Shown here: positions 1-7,962 of the stretch, one piece after another
How positions within the stretch are numbered: position 1 is the stretch's first letter
Layout: the number at the start of each line of letters is the position of its first letter
Assembly: GCF_049568105.1 (NCBI RefSeq)
Contig: NZ_CP145335.1
Span: forward strand, 4,030,001 to 4,094,000
From: Salinisphaera sp049568105
Lineage (GTDB): Bacteria > Pseudomonadota > Gammaproteobacteria > Nevskiales > Salinisphaeraceae
Direction: 5' to 3'
DNA: 64,000 nt
The notes under the pieces: generated by a model
The model's input: the letters and a program-made list of their open reading frames with translations, nothing else
Databases searched by the model: none
What the model was told of the DNA's origin: nothing
Translations under genes and position numbers: made by a program

Positions 1-2
1 TC

Positions 3-620
3 GCCTACGGCGTCCGCCAGTTCCTGATGGCCGACACCATCTATACCTTCAAGCTGACCCGGCGCAACCATCCAGTGCCGGCGTCGCTGGAAACCAATCT
101 GTTCATGCTCCGCAAGGCCTCGGATTTCTACGATCCACGCGTCGTGCGGGTCGGTAGCACCCGCGGCATGGCCGAGGTCCGACGGCGCTTTCGGCGCTTC
201 GGCCGCCAGCATCCGAACGTGCTGGTGCTGGATGCCGAACAGAACATCCAGGCGATCTTTTCTTCACGGCGTCATTATCGTCTCAAGGGGCGCGGCGGCA
301 TCGGCATCCGGTCCTGGGTCGATGAACATATGGAAACCGACTACATCGTGGTCGGCGCCGAAGACATGATCTTCGATATCGTCGGCCGCCTGCGTGCAGC
401 TGACTGCGAGGTCGCACTGGTCACCGCCGACGGCAATATGACCCATCCGCGACAGGTCCAGGGCGTGCTCACCCTCTCCGACGTAGCGCGCTCGTCGCGC
501 CTGGCGCGACAGATGGAACGCCGGCGCAAGCCGCGCTCGCTCAAGCCGACGACACCCGCACGCAGCGACAAGCCGGCCTCGACTGGCCCGGCCCCTACGC
601 CGGCCGAAGACGACGCCTGA
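3..620 (+). CDS. ClC-type chloride channel, C-terminal part (5' end outside window)
   Basis: The frame is open from the first bases of the window, so the true start lies upstream. The visible 205 residues begin with AYGVRQFLMADTIYTFKLTR, which resembles the linker after the last membrane helix of bacterial ClC chloride channels/antiporters. A soluble region with the outline of a paired CBS regulatory module follows (roughly residues 45-160 of the visible part, with VLVLDAEQNIQAIF and VALVTADG as the core strands). The last 35 residues are basic and proline-rich and look disordered. ClC proteins move chloride across the inner membrane and the CBS pair usually senses nucleotides. Only the tail is visible, so the family call rests on the linker and CBS part. 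It converges on the next gene with a 34-bp gap. Confidence 0.75.
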   Translation, partial: AYGVRQFLMADTIYTFKLTRRNHPVPASLETNLFMLRKASDFYDPRVVRVGSTRGMAEVRRRFRRFGRQHPNVLVLDAEQNIQAIFSSRRHYRLKGRGGIGIRSWVDEHMETDYIVVGAEDMIFDIVGRLRAADCEVALVTADGNMTHPRQVQGVLTLSDVARSSRLARQMERRRKPRSLKPTTPARSDKPASTGPAPTPAEDDA

Positions 621-654
621 GCTAGCAGCTGTCACGCCCTTCGTTGGCTCTGAC

Positions 655-1764
655 TCAGCGCGCCAGCGCGCGCCCAAACGGTCGCAATTCCTGGATATGG
701 TCGCAGGTGACCTTACACACCAGCAGCAAGGGCACCGCCATGAGCATGCCCGCCACGCCCCATAGCCAGCCCCAGAAGAACAGTGCCACGAATACCATCA
801 ACGGACTCATTGCGAAGCGATGGCCGTGGATCAGTGGGGTAATGAAATTGCCTTCGAGCACGTTGAGCGCGAACACTGCCAAAGGTGCCATGACCACATG
901 CGACAACGTATCGAAGGTCACGAAAGACGCCAGCGTGATCAACCCCAGCGATATCGCTGCACCAATATACGGGGCGAAGTTGAATACCCCCACGACCACC
1001 CCCCAGAGCACCGGGTCGGCCAGGCCGATCAGCCACAGCACCAGGCTGGCGATGGCCCCCAGCGAGATATTGATTAGAGTCACGGTAGCCAGATAGCGGC
1101 TGATATCGGCCTGCAGATGACGCACGATGCGTACTGCATTGGATCGACTACGGGCCGAGGGCATCAACAGCATCAACTGCTTGAACAGCGAACCGTGGCT
1201 GGCCAGCATGAAATACAGCATGATCAGCGTCATCACCAAAATGCTGCCCGTCCATTGCAGATTGGTGACGATGCGCGAGCGCAGTCCCTTGTCGTTGATC
1301 TGGACGGTCTGCTCGCTGGCCTTGCCGATCAGCTTGGTCGCAGCCTGTTTGAGCTCTTTCGTGCTCTCGTTCATGTTCTGGATCTGCTGCTGCAGTTCGC
1401 TGGTCTTGTGATCGAACGAGGAAAACGCCTGGGGCGCACGATTGATCCAGTACTCGGCCGGCCCGGTCAGCATATAGATCCCGTAGCCAGCCACCGCACC
1501 GAAGCTGGCAATGATTAGAAACGCCGACAGACTACGCGGCACATGCCGGCGCTGGGCCCAGGTCACCAGCGGTCCGAGCAGCATATTGAGCAGCAGGGCC
1601 AGGGCGATCGGGATACAGACAAAGCGAGCGAAGTACAGGGTATAACCCAGCGCCAGAATCAACAGCGCCGACAGTACGATCGAGCGTACGCTCAAGGGGC
1701 GCGAAAACAGCTGCAGGGTGGGTTGCTCGGATACCTCGTCCGAGGTCGTCATGGGTTGCGACAT
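655..1764 (-). CDS. AI-2E family transporter (PerM/YdiK-like permease)
   Basis: A 369-residue polytopic membrane protein. After a short polar N-terminus there are closely spaced hydrophobic segments (about 30-95), a soluble helical stretch rich in Q, E and K (about 105-165, STKELKQAATKLIGKASEQ) and a second block of membrane segments to residue 355. This order of helices, with a coiled periplasmic or cytosolic insert after the third or fourth segment and the GVFNFAPYIGAAIS-type motif in the second half, is typical of the AI-2E transporter family. Family members export autoinducer-2 or act in ion homeostasis, so the substrate cannot be told here. The start ATG gives MSQPMTTSDE. The gene stands alone, convergent with the chloride channel gene and divergent from ghrB. 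Confidence 0.85.
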   Translation of the reverse strand: MSQPMTTSDEVSEQPTLQLFSRPLSVRSIVLSALLILALGYTLYFARFVCIPIALALLLNMLLGPLVTWAQRRHVPRSLSAFLIIASFGAVAGYGIYMLTGPAEYWINRAPQAFSSFDHKTSELQQQIQNMNESTKELKQAATKLIGKASEQTVQINDKGLRSRIVTNLQWTGSILVMTLIMLYFMLASHGSLFKQLMLLMPSARSRSNAVRIVRHLQADISRYLATVTLINISLGAIASLVLWLIGLADPVLWGVVVGVFNFAPYIGAAISLGLITLASFVTFDTLSHVVMAPLAVFALNVLEGNFITPLIHGHRFAMSPLMVFVALFFWGWLWGVAGMLMAVPLLLVCKVTCDHIQELRPFGRALAR

Positions 1765-1894
1765 TCACTCTCCCTTGCGATGTCTGCGCTTATACAGCTC
1801 AAAATACCCGCCGGCCCGGGCGGGCGCCACGGTTGACTTGTGCCACCGCTGCGCCAAAGGCTAGATTGCGGCTTTAAACCCGGCCCTGCCCGTC

Positions 1895-2878
1895 ATGACC
1901 CAGACCGTTCTGATCTTTTCCAACAGCCTACCCGAAGACCAGAAAGCCCGACTGGCCGAGCGCTACGACTTGGCCGACTTTTCAGGCTATGCCGATCCGG
2001 CCAGCGCCCCAGGCTTCGACGACGCCCTGGCCAAGGCTCAGGGGGCGATCGGCGTGTACATGCCCTGGTCCGCCGATCTGATCGAGCGCGCCGCGCGTCT
2101 CAAAGTGCTGTCGAGCGTGTCCGTTGGTGTCGACAATTATGACGTAGCCGCTCTGAACGCGCGCGATATCGCCCTAGGGCATACCCCCGATGTACTGACC
2201 GACACCACAGCTGATACCGCCATGACCCTGCTGCTGGCCACCGCCCGACGGGTGGTGGAACTGGCCGAGTGGGTACGGGCCGGCCAGTGGACAGCCCCGG
2301 TCGGCCGCGACCAGTTCGGCGTGGATGTTCACCATAAACGGTTGGGGCTGGTCGGCATGGGCCGGATCGGCGCGGCGATCGCCCGCCGCGCGGCCTTTGG
2401 TTTCGGCATGGAAGTGGTCTACCACAACCGTTCACGCAAACCGGATACCGAGGCCGAAATCGGCATGCGCTATGTCGATTTCGATACCCTGCTGGCCGAA
2501 TCGGATTTCGTCTGTGCCGTCGTGCCGGGTACCGAGGACACAGAGCATATGTTCAATGCCGACGCCTTCGAGCGGATGTCGCCGGATGCGATCTTCATCA
2601 ATATCGCCCGCGGCTCGGTAGTCGACGAAAACGCGCTGGTAGCTGCCCTCGACGCCGGCGGGATCCGCGCGGCCGGGCTGGATGTGTTCCAAAACGAACC
2701 GGTCAGCCCGGATCATCCGCTGATCGGGCGTAACGATGTCGTGGCCCTGCCGCATGTGGGCTCGGCAACCTTCGATACCCGCCACGACATGGCCCGGCTG
2801 GCCGTGGATAATCTGATCGCTGGCTTAGAAGGCACACCAATGCCGGCCTGCTACAACGCAGCTGATATCGAGCGCTGA
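1895..2878 (+). CDS. ghrB: Glyoxylate/hydroxypyruvate (2-ketogluconate) reductase, GhrB type
   Basis: A 327-residue D-isomer-specific 2-hydroxyacid dehydrogenase that aligns by eye with E. coli GhrB along its whole length. The nucleotide-binding loop is GMGRIGAAIARRA (about residues 152-164). The substrate-binding and catalytic residues lie in NIARGSVVDENAL (Arg), DVFQNEPV (Glu) and LPHVGSAT (His). The segment VLTDTTADTAMTLLLATARR before the Rossmann domain is also characteristic. The expected reaction is NAD(P)H-dependent reduction of glyoxylate, hydroxypyruvate or 2-keto-D-gluconate in the cytosol. It is monocistronic; a small GC hairpin (CCCCTGC/GCAGGGG, 2911-2931) follows the stop. Confidence 0.88.
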   Translation: MTQTVLIFSNSLPEDQKARLAERYDLADFSGYADPASAPGFDDALAKAQGAIGVYMPWSADLIERAARLKVLSSVSVGVDNYDVAALNARDIALGHTPDVLTDTTADTAMTLLLATARRVVELAEWVRAGQWTAPVGRDQFGVDVHHKRLGLVGMGRIGAAIARRAAFGFGMEVVYHNRSRKPDTEAEIGMRYVDFDTLLAESDFVCAVVPGTEDTEHMFNADAFERMSPDAIFINIARGSVVDENALVAALDAGGIRAAGLDVFQNEPVSPDHPLIGRNDVVALPHVGSATFDTRHDMARLAVDNLIAGLEGTPMPACYNAADIER

Positions 2879-2910
2879 TCGGCGCGCCGTCTTCGCCCGC
2901 GGTCAATATG

Positions 2911-2931
2911 CCCCTGCTGGCAAGGCAGGGG
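2911..2931 (+). terminator. Hairpin after ghrB, possible terminator
   Basis: CCCCTGC and GCAGGGG form a 7-bp stem with a 7-nt loop 32 bases after the ghrB stop. There is no clear T-run after it, so a terminator role is only possible. The following 240 bases up to the leuA terminator hold no gene that I can see. Confidence 0.35.
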
Positions 2932-3177
2932 AACGTCTGGTACCACCGGGCGACCGGCGGCTGCGGCTGCGTTTGTTGACGACGTTTGTCCGCCGACCGA
3001 CGCCGCTTTTCCGCCGATCAAGAGCAGACAAACCGAGCGGCCGCTTATCCAATCAGGGGCTGGGCGGTTTCGAGTGCATCCGATACTGATTTGCGCTCGC
3101 GTTCGATACCGGCGACATGCCCTGAATCAATCGAGCTGATCGGTATGAACCGACATAAACCGCGTCGATCTGCAGAC

Positions 3178-3207
3178 AAAAAAGCCCCGATGACACTCAT
3201 CGGGGCT
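3178..3207 (-). terminator. Rho-independent terminator of leuA
   Basis: On the minus strand an 11-bp perfect stem (AGCCCCGATGA / TCATCGGGGCT, triplet loop) is followed directly by a run of six T, 26 bases after the leuA stop codon. It is a textbook intrinsic terminator. Confidence 0.92.
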
Positions 3208-3232
3208 CGGGCCGCGGCTGAGTCGCCAGGCG

Positions 3233-4927
3233 CTAGCTGGCCAGCGCCGTCAGGCCGCCGCGCTGGCCGGTGTCGTCGGTCTCGCGCGACAGGTTGATAC
3301 CGCTGATGATGGCCTTCATCGAAGCCGATAGGGTATCGGCGTCCTCGGCCACAGCCGGGATGCGGACAGTACCGGATTTCAATTGCACGAAGGCAATGGC
3401 ATCGGCATCCGAGCCAGTCGACAGGGCGTGCTCGGCGTAGTCAGCGATCGCGATTTCGCTGCCCGTGTATGCATTCCAAGCGTTCACGAAAGCCGACAAC
3501 GGCCCGTTACCTTCACCTTCGAGAGTGAACTCGGCTCCGTCCTCCGCCAGGGTGACCGAGACCTTCTGGCCTTCGCCGGCCCGGCGTACGCTGTAGTCGA
3601 CTAGCGAGATCGGCGCCTGGCGATCGAAGTGCGCGAACAACAGATTGCGAATCTCGGGCGAGCCCAGTTCGCCGGTAATCTTTTCGCTTTCACCCTGCAC
3701 ATGCGGAGCCAGTGCCAGCATCATCCAGCGCGGCAGGTTGATGCCGTAATCGCGCTCCAGCAAGAAGGCCATACCGCCCTTGCCGGACTGGCTGTTCACC
3801 CGGATGACGGCTTGATAGTCGCGGCCGATATCGCGCGGATCGATCGGCAGATAAGCCACCTGCCAGGGTTCGTCATCCCCCTGCTTGCGCAGCGATTTTC
3901 GGATCGCATCCTGATGGCTACCAGAAAATGCAGTGTAGACCAGCTCTCCAACCCAGGGGTGGCGCGGATGTAACGGAATGCCGGTGCACTCGTGTACCAC
4001 CTTGATGATCTCGTCCGGATCGGACAGATCCAACTCCGGGTCCACGCCCATGCCGTAGAGATTCATCGCCAGTACCACGATGTCCATATTGCCGGTGCGC
4101 TCGCCGTTGCCCAGCAGACAGCCTTCGACACGCTCGGCGCCGGCCAGCATCGCCAACTCGGCCGCAGCCAACGCACCACCGCGATCGTTATGGGTATGCA
4201 CCGATACGATCACCGAATCGCGGTTTTTTACATGCTGGCAGAAATACTCGATCTGGTCGGCATGGTGATGCGGGCCGACCTGCTCGACGGTATTGGGCAG
4301 GTTGAAGATGATCCGATCGTCCGGCGTCGGCCCCCAGACGTCCATTACCGCTTCGCAGATGCGTACCGCAAAGTCGGTTTCGGTCTGGGAGAAGCTCTCT
4401 GGCGAGTATTCCAGGCGCCAGTGCACGCCGGGCCGGCTTTGCGCGTTTTCCTTGACCCGCTTGGTGCCAGCCACGGCGATATCGATAATGCCCTGCTGAT
4501 CCATCTCGAACACCCGCTCGCGCTGGATGGTCGAAGTCGAGTTATAGAGATGAATGATCGCCCGGGACACGCCTTCCAGCGACTCGAAGGTCTTGTCGAT
4601 CAGGTGATCACGGCACTGGGTCAGCGCGGCGATGGTCACGTCTTCCGGGATCTGATCTTCTTCGATCAACCAGCGCACGAAGTCGTAGTCGTGCTGACTG
4701 GCCGAGGGAAAGCCGATCATCACCTCCTTAATGCCGATATCCATCAGCAACCGCCACATCTTCTGTTTCTGCTCGACCGTCATCGGCTCGAGCAGCGCCT
4801 GATTGCCGTCGCGCAGATCCTCGCTGACCCAGATTGGGGCCTGGGTGATCTCGCGATCGGGCCAGGTGCGGGAGAAACCGGTCACCCGTGCCGCCGGTTT
4901 GTATTTGCGATGGTCGAATCGAGACAT
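3233..4927 (-). CDS. leuA: 2-isopropylmalate synthase
   Basis: Condenses acetyl-CoA with 2-oxoisovalerate, the first committed step of leucine synthesis. The protein has 564 residues, the length of the long (yeast/actinobacterial) LeuA type. It opens with KYKPAARV, then the catalytic segment WVSEDLRDGNQALLEPM, the metal-binding SVHTHNDRGG in the TIM barrel and a C-terminal LeuA regulatory domain (about 430-555) that normally binds leucine for feedback inhibition. The ATG at 4927 has GGAG seven bases upstream on its strand; the frame runs open 18 codons further upstream, but without family similarity. It is divergent from an Lrp/AsnC regulator (5090), which makes leucine-responsive control plausible, and it ends in a strong terminator. 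No leuBCD follows, so the pathway genes are dispersed. Confidence 0.95.
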   Translation of the reverse strand: MSRFDHRKYKPAARVTGFSRTWPDREITQAPIWVSEDLRDGNQALLEPMTVEQKQKMWRLLMDIGIKEVMIGFPSASQHDYDFVRWLIEEDQIPEDVTIAALTQCRDHLIDKTFESLEGVSRAIIHLYNSTSTIQRERVFEMDQQGIIDIAVAGTKRVKENAQSRPGVHWRLEYSPESFSQTETDFAVRICEAVMDVWGPTPDDRIIFNLPNTVEQVGPHHHADQIEYFCQHVKNRDSVIVSVHTHNDRGGALAAAELAMLAGAERVEGCLLGNGERTGNMDIVVLAMNLYGMGVDPELDLSDPDEIIKVVHECTGIPLHPRHPWVGELVYTAFSGSHQDAIRKSLRKQGDDEPWQVAYLPIDPRDIGRDYQAVIRVNSQSGKGGMAFLLERDYGINLPRWMMLALAPHVQGESEKITGELGSPEIRNLLFAHFDRQAPISLVDYSVRRAGEGQKVSVTLAEDGAEFTLEGEGNGPLSAFVNAWNAYTGSEIAIADYAEHALSTGSDADAIAFVQLKSGTVRIPAVAEDADTLSASMKAIISGINLSRETDDTGQRGGLTALAS

Positions 4928-5043
4928 GGTGTTACTCCGTCGAATACGAACGCCGGCTCTATGGGCCGCGATGGGGTCCATGATACGCGCTTAACTACCG
5001 CAGATGATTGCCAAGGCTGGCGCCAGATCGCACCCGCGCGCTA

Positions 5044-5071
5044 GATTATTGCTTCAGAAAAGCGATTATTG
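5044..5071. promoter_or_regulatory. Direct repeats in the leuA / Lrp-type regulator intergenic region
   Basis: GATTATTG occurs at 5044-5051 and again at 5064-5071, exactly 20 bp apart (two helical turns), just upstream of the Lrp/AsnC gene and inside the divergent leuA promoter region. Lrp proteins bind phased AT-rich sites, so these are candidate sites for autoregulation and leuA control. This is inference from position and spacing. Confidence 0.35.
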
Positions 5072-5089
5072 AAATAAAATACCTATACC

Positions 5090-5575
5090 ATGGCCGATAA
5101 CCGCAATAGCGAATTTCCCGACCGTTTCGATCGTCGGATTCTAGAAATCCTCCAGACCGAAGGTCGAATCAGTAATCAGGCTTTGGCCGAGCGGGTCAAT
5201 CTCTCCCCTTCGCCTTGCCTGAGACGGGTGCGCGCCCTCGAGGCTGCCGGCTTGATTACCGGCTACCGGGCTACGGTCGACGACCGCAAGCTCGGCTATG
5301 GGTTGAACGTGGTCTTGATGATCTCGATGGACCAGCACACGCCGGAACGCTTCGAACAGTTCGAGGCGCGGGTCGCCGAGCTGCCGGAGGTCCAGGAATG
5401 TCTATTAATCACCGGCCAGGAAGCCGAATACCTACTGCGTATTTCAGTGGTCGACATGGACGATTATCAACGCCTGCTGCTGCAGCACATCACCCGTATT
5501 CCCGGCGTATCCGGGGTGCATTCGAGCTTCGTGCTACGGCGCGTACTCCACGATCGGGTCCTGCCACCACGATAA
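5090..5575 (+). CDS. Lrp/AsnC family transcriptional regulator
   Basis: 161 residues, the usual Lrp length. An N-terminal winged helix-turn-helix (about 13-60, RRILEILQTEGRISNQALAE then LSPSPCLRRVRALEAAGLI) is followed by the ligand-binding and oligomerisation RAM domain (about 75-155, with PEVQECLLITGQEAEYLLRI). Such proteins bind amino acids and act as feast/famine regulators. Divergent placement next to leuA suggests that it controls leucine synthesis and its own gene. GATTATTG direct repeats lie upstream. Whether the effector is leucine or another amino acid cannot be read from the sequence. Confidence 0.92.
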   Translation: MADNRNSEFPDRFDRRILEILQTEGRISNQALAERVNLSPSPCLRRVRALEAAGLITGYRATVDDRKLGYGLNVVLMISMDQHTPERFEQFEARVAELPEVQECLLITGQEAEYLLRISVVDMDDYQRLLLQHITRIPGVSGVHSSFVLRRVLHDRVLPPR

Positions 5576-5672
5576 AACGGCGCCGATTCCCTATCTCCTT
5601 GCTTGCCAAACCATGCCGCGACACCCGACCACACGGCAAAGCAAGGCCCAAACGGGCCCGCGACAGGCGCGT

Positions 5673-6551
5673 TCAGCCGGCCAAATCAAATGGCTGCGGC
5701 CGTTCGGCAACGGGCACGGCAAGCTTCGGGGTGCGCCAATGTGCCAGCGATCGGCCGGTTAGCCGCTCCAACTCGCTGATCTCCAGATCGAGCATCGCCA
5801 GCAGATCGGCTTCGAGCTCGGCATCGACCCGCGGCCGGGCCGCGAAGCTGCGATGACGATTATCGACCAGGCGCCACCACAGCCCCGGCACGAAGCGCTG
5901 GATGGCCTGATACAGCAGCCCCGGGTCGTCGTACTTGATATGGGGCTTCTGTTCGGCAATCGAATCGTTGGCGTGAATTGATTCCCGGCCGAAACCTGCC
6001 GCATCGAGCGCGAGGAAATCTGCCAACCGATCGATCACCGTGTCTTTGTGCTGGACCAGATCTTCCAGAAACAGGATCTCGACCTGATCGCGCCCGAATG
6101 CATCGATGAACGGACGGATTTGGCTGGCATACTGGGTCGTGACCAGAATGTTGGCATCTTTTTTCAGTTCCGAGCGCAAATCTGGCTCATCGCTGTAGCC
6201 CCGCTCGAACAGATGCATATACGCCGAAACCATGCGCTCGACCGGATGCCGCACGATATACAACATCTTCATATCGGGATTGTGCGCATGCAGCGCTTCC
6301 CAGGTGCGATTGTTCACCCAGGGCGAGAAGGTATAGCTCGTCGAGGCATCGAGCGTTAGCCGGTGCTGCCAGTCACCGAATAGGCCTCGATAGCTATCCA
6401 GGCTCGGCCGCTGCTCGAGCGCCAAGCTGAAATAATGCGGCTCCTTCGGCGTACAACCGGCAATCCGCGGATGGGTACACAAGATATAGAATAACGTCGT
6501 CGTGCCGCATTTCTGTGCACCGACGATCGCGATATCCAGCTTGAACTCCAT
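5673..6551 (-). CDS. Sulfotransferase domain protein
   Basis: A 292-residue PAPS-dependent sulfotransferase. The 5'-phosphosulfate binding loop is VGAQKCGTTTL (residues 10-20) and the 3'-phosphate binding motif is IVRHPVERMVSAYMHL (about 99-114). The fold and the PKEPHYFS segment after the loop are those of the heparan-sulfate/Stf0-like bacterial group, which sulfates carbohydrates or lipids. No signal peptide is visible, so it is cytosolic. The acceptor is unknown: there is no glycan or sulfate-activation gene beside it, and it stands as a single gene convergent with the Lrp-type regulator. Confidence 0.85.
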   Translation of the reverse strand: MEFKLDIAIVGAQKCGTTTLFYILCTHPRIAGCTPKEPHYFSLALEQRPSLDSYRGLFGDWQHRLTLDASTSYTFSPWVNNRTWEALHAHNPDMKMLYIVRHPVERMVSAYMHLFERGYSDEPDLRSELKKDANILVTTQYASQIRPFIDAFGRDQVEILFLEDLVQHKDTVIDRLADFLALDAAGFGRESIHANDSIAEQKPHIKYDDPGLLYQAIQRFVPGLWWRLVDNRHRSFAARPRVDAELEADLLAMLDLEISELERLTGRSLAHWRTPKLAVPVAERPQPFDLAG

Positions 6552-6988
6552 GATGCACCCCGCCTGTCAGCGACGAATCACGACTGCCCCCAAGTCACCA
6601 ACTGAACGGCTGTCGCCTGTGCCCGGCGCCACGATCCCAGGGCAATAGTCGAAAGCTGTACAACAACGACGATATGCCGGTTTACGCAGAAAAGGAATAT
6701 CTGGCCTTGGGGGTGGCTCACACGATATGACCTAAGCCGCTCGGCAGGGCTGCGATGGCTCGACCGGCCCTGGGCCAAACAATCCCGAGCCTGGGCAACA
6801 CAGCCACCTGGACTGGCCCGGGCATATCGGCAAACAGCAGCGAGCGCCTGTTCGGCAGCCTGCCGTCGATGCGCCTGCGGGCATCTGTCTTCAGCTTCCA
6901 TTTATACAGACGAGTGCTAAATTCAAGCTTGGGCCGCAACCGGCCGATGCGCGCTGCACCGCAGTTTTGCACTTTACGGAGAATAAAC
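6552..6988. other. Gene-free stretch upstream of the entericidin gene
   Basis: About 440 bases between the divergent sulfotransferase and entericidin genes. Short open frames exist on both strands but none has a start signal or recognisable product. The last 100 bases must hold the entericidin promoter. Confidence 0.5.
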
Positions 6989-7144
6989 ATGCACAAGACA
7001 ACGCTTGGCCTGCTGCTGATTCTGGCTGCCAGCACGGTGCTAGCCGGCTGCAACACCGTTGCCGGCGCCGGCAAGGACATCAAAAACGCCGGAGAAGGCA
7101 TCCAGAACAGCGCCGAAAAACATACGCCGGAAGGCGACGAATAG
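6989..7144 (+). CDS. Entericidin A/B-type small lipoprotein
   Basis: A 51-residue lipoprotein: a basic start (MHKTT), a hydrophobic signal core and the lipobox LAGC (cysteine 21), then NTVAGAGKDIKNAGEGIQNS, the hallmark of the entericidin family. Acylated at the cysteine, it would sit in the envelope; EcnA/EcnB of E. coli are an antidote/bacteriolytic pair linked to stationary phase. Only one member is present. ACGGAG lies eight to ten bases before the ATG, which fixes this start inside a longer open frame. Confidence 0.9.
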   Translation: MHKTTLGLLLILAASTVLAGCNTVAGAGKDIKNAGEGIQNSAEKHTPEGDE

Positions 7145-7207
7145 ACGTCTGTTCATAGACCGCCGTTCTGCCCTAGAACGAAAGCCGCCGACGAACTACG
7201 CGTTTGG

Positions 7208-7855
7208 TTAGGGCTGCTCGGCGAACGCCAGCCCGTCCAATAGCGCGGTCAGCCGCTTGAAGGCCTTTTGTCGGGTCATTGGCGGCGTTGGGTGGTCGGG
7301 ATAGACCCCGGGGTTGCTGCCGTCGACGATCAGATCGAGCGCATAGCAGTGGCCGCGGGCCACGCCGCGATAGGCATGCCGCGCGAGGAAATGATTCATC
7401 GCGGCATCCGCCGTATCGCGGCGCTTGAAGGCCACGCCGTCGATCACGATCGATGCGTCAGGCCCTGCCTGCCCTTCCTCGGGCAGGCGGCATTCGTCGA
7501 GCGCCTGACGATCATCACTCGCCCCAAGGCGTAGCTGGGCGGTCATGAGCTTGTTCGAGCCCGGCAGGGTCAGCGTCAATAGCCCTTCGCCAGGTACACC
7601 GGCCTGGGCATCCGGGTTCCAGCGTCGATCGAGGAAATAGCCAGCCTGAAACCCCTGCCTCGCGGTCAGATCCGCGGGGTAGACCATGTGCACGTCATAA
7701 GGCGGACTCGAGAATGCTGATGCGGCCACGCCAGTCTCGGTCGCCCGATGCGCACAGCCCGCCACGACCAAGGCCATCGCGATCGCCGCTAGCGCGGCGC
7801 CGCCAAGGCTTCCAAGTCGGCGGTGTTCGCCCGTCCACGCTTGATTTCGAGTCAC
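7208..7855 (-). CDS. Uncharacterised lipoprotein
   Basis: 215 residues. A basic N-terminus and a hydrophobic stretch end in the lipobox LVVAGC at about residue 34, so it is probably a lipoprotein. The mature part starts CAHRATETG and has no motif that I recognise; it contains three further cysteines (DECRLPEE, RGHCYALDL) and a repeated theme of short beta-strand-like segments. It may belong to a small family of periplasmic proteins of unknown function. The start could lie a few codons downstream. It is divergent from the efflux pump gene at 7963. Confidence 0.6.
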   Translation of the reverse strand: MTRNQAWTGEHRRLGSLGGAALAAIAMALVVAGCAHRATETGVAASAFSSPPYDVHMVYPADLTARQGFQAGYFLDRRWNPDAQAGVPGEGLLTLTLPGSNKLMTAQLRLGASDDRQALDECRLPEEGQAGPDASIVIDGVAFKRRDTADAAMNHFLARHAYRGVARGHCYALDLIVDGSNPGVYPDHPTPPMTRQKAFKRLTALLDGLAFAEQP

Positions 7856-7962
7856 AACGCCCCAGCAGGTGCCCTCGCGTTACAAGATGCATTGAGCATA
7901 CACCGGGTATTTTCTGTATCCTGCACAGATTCGTCTATCGCCTAACTGCCGCCCGGAGCATC

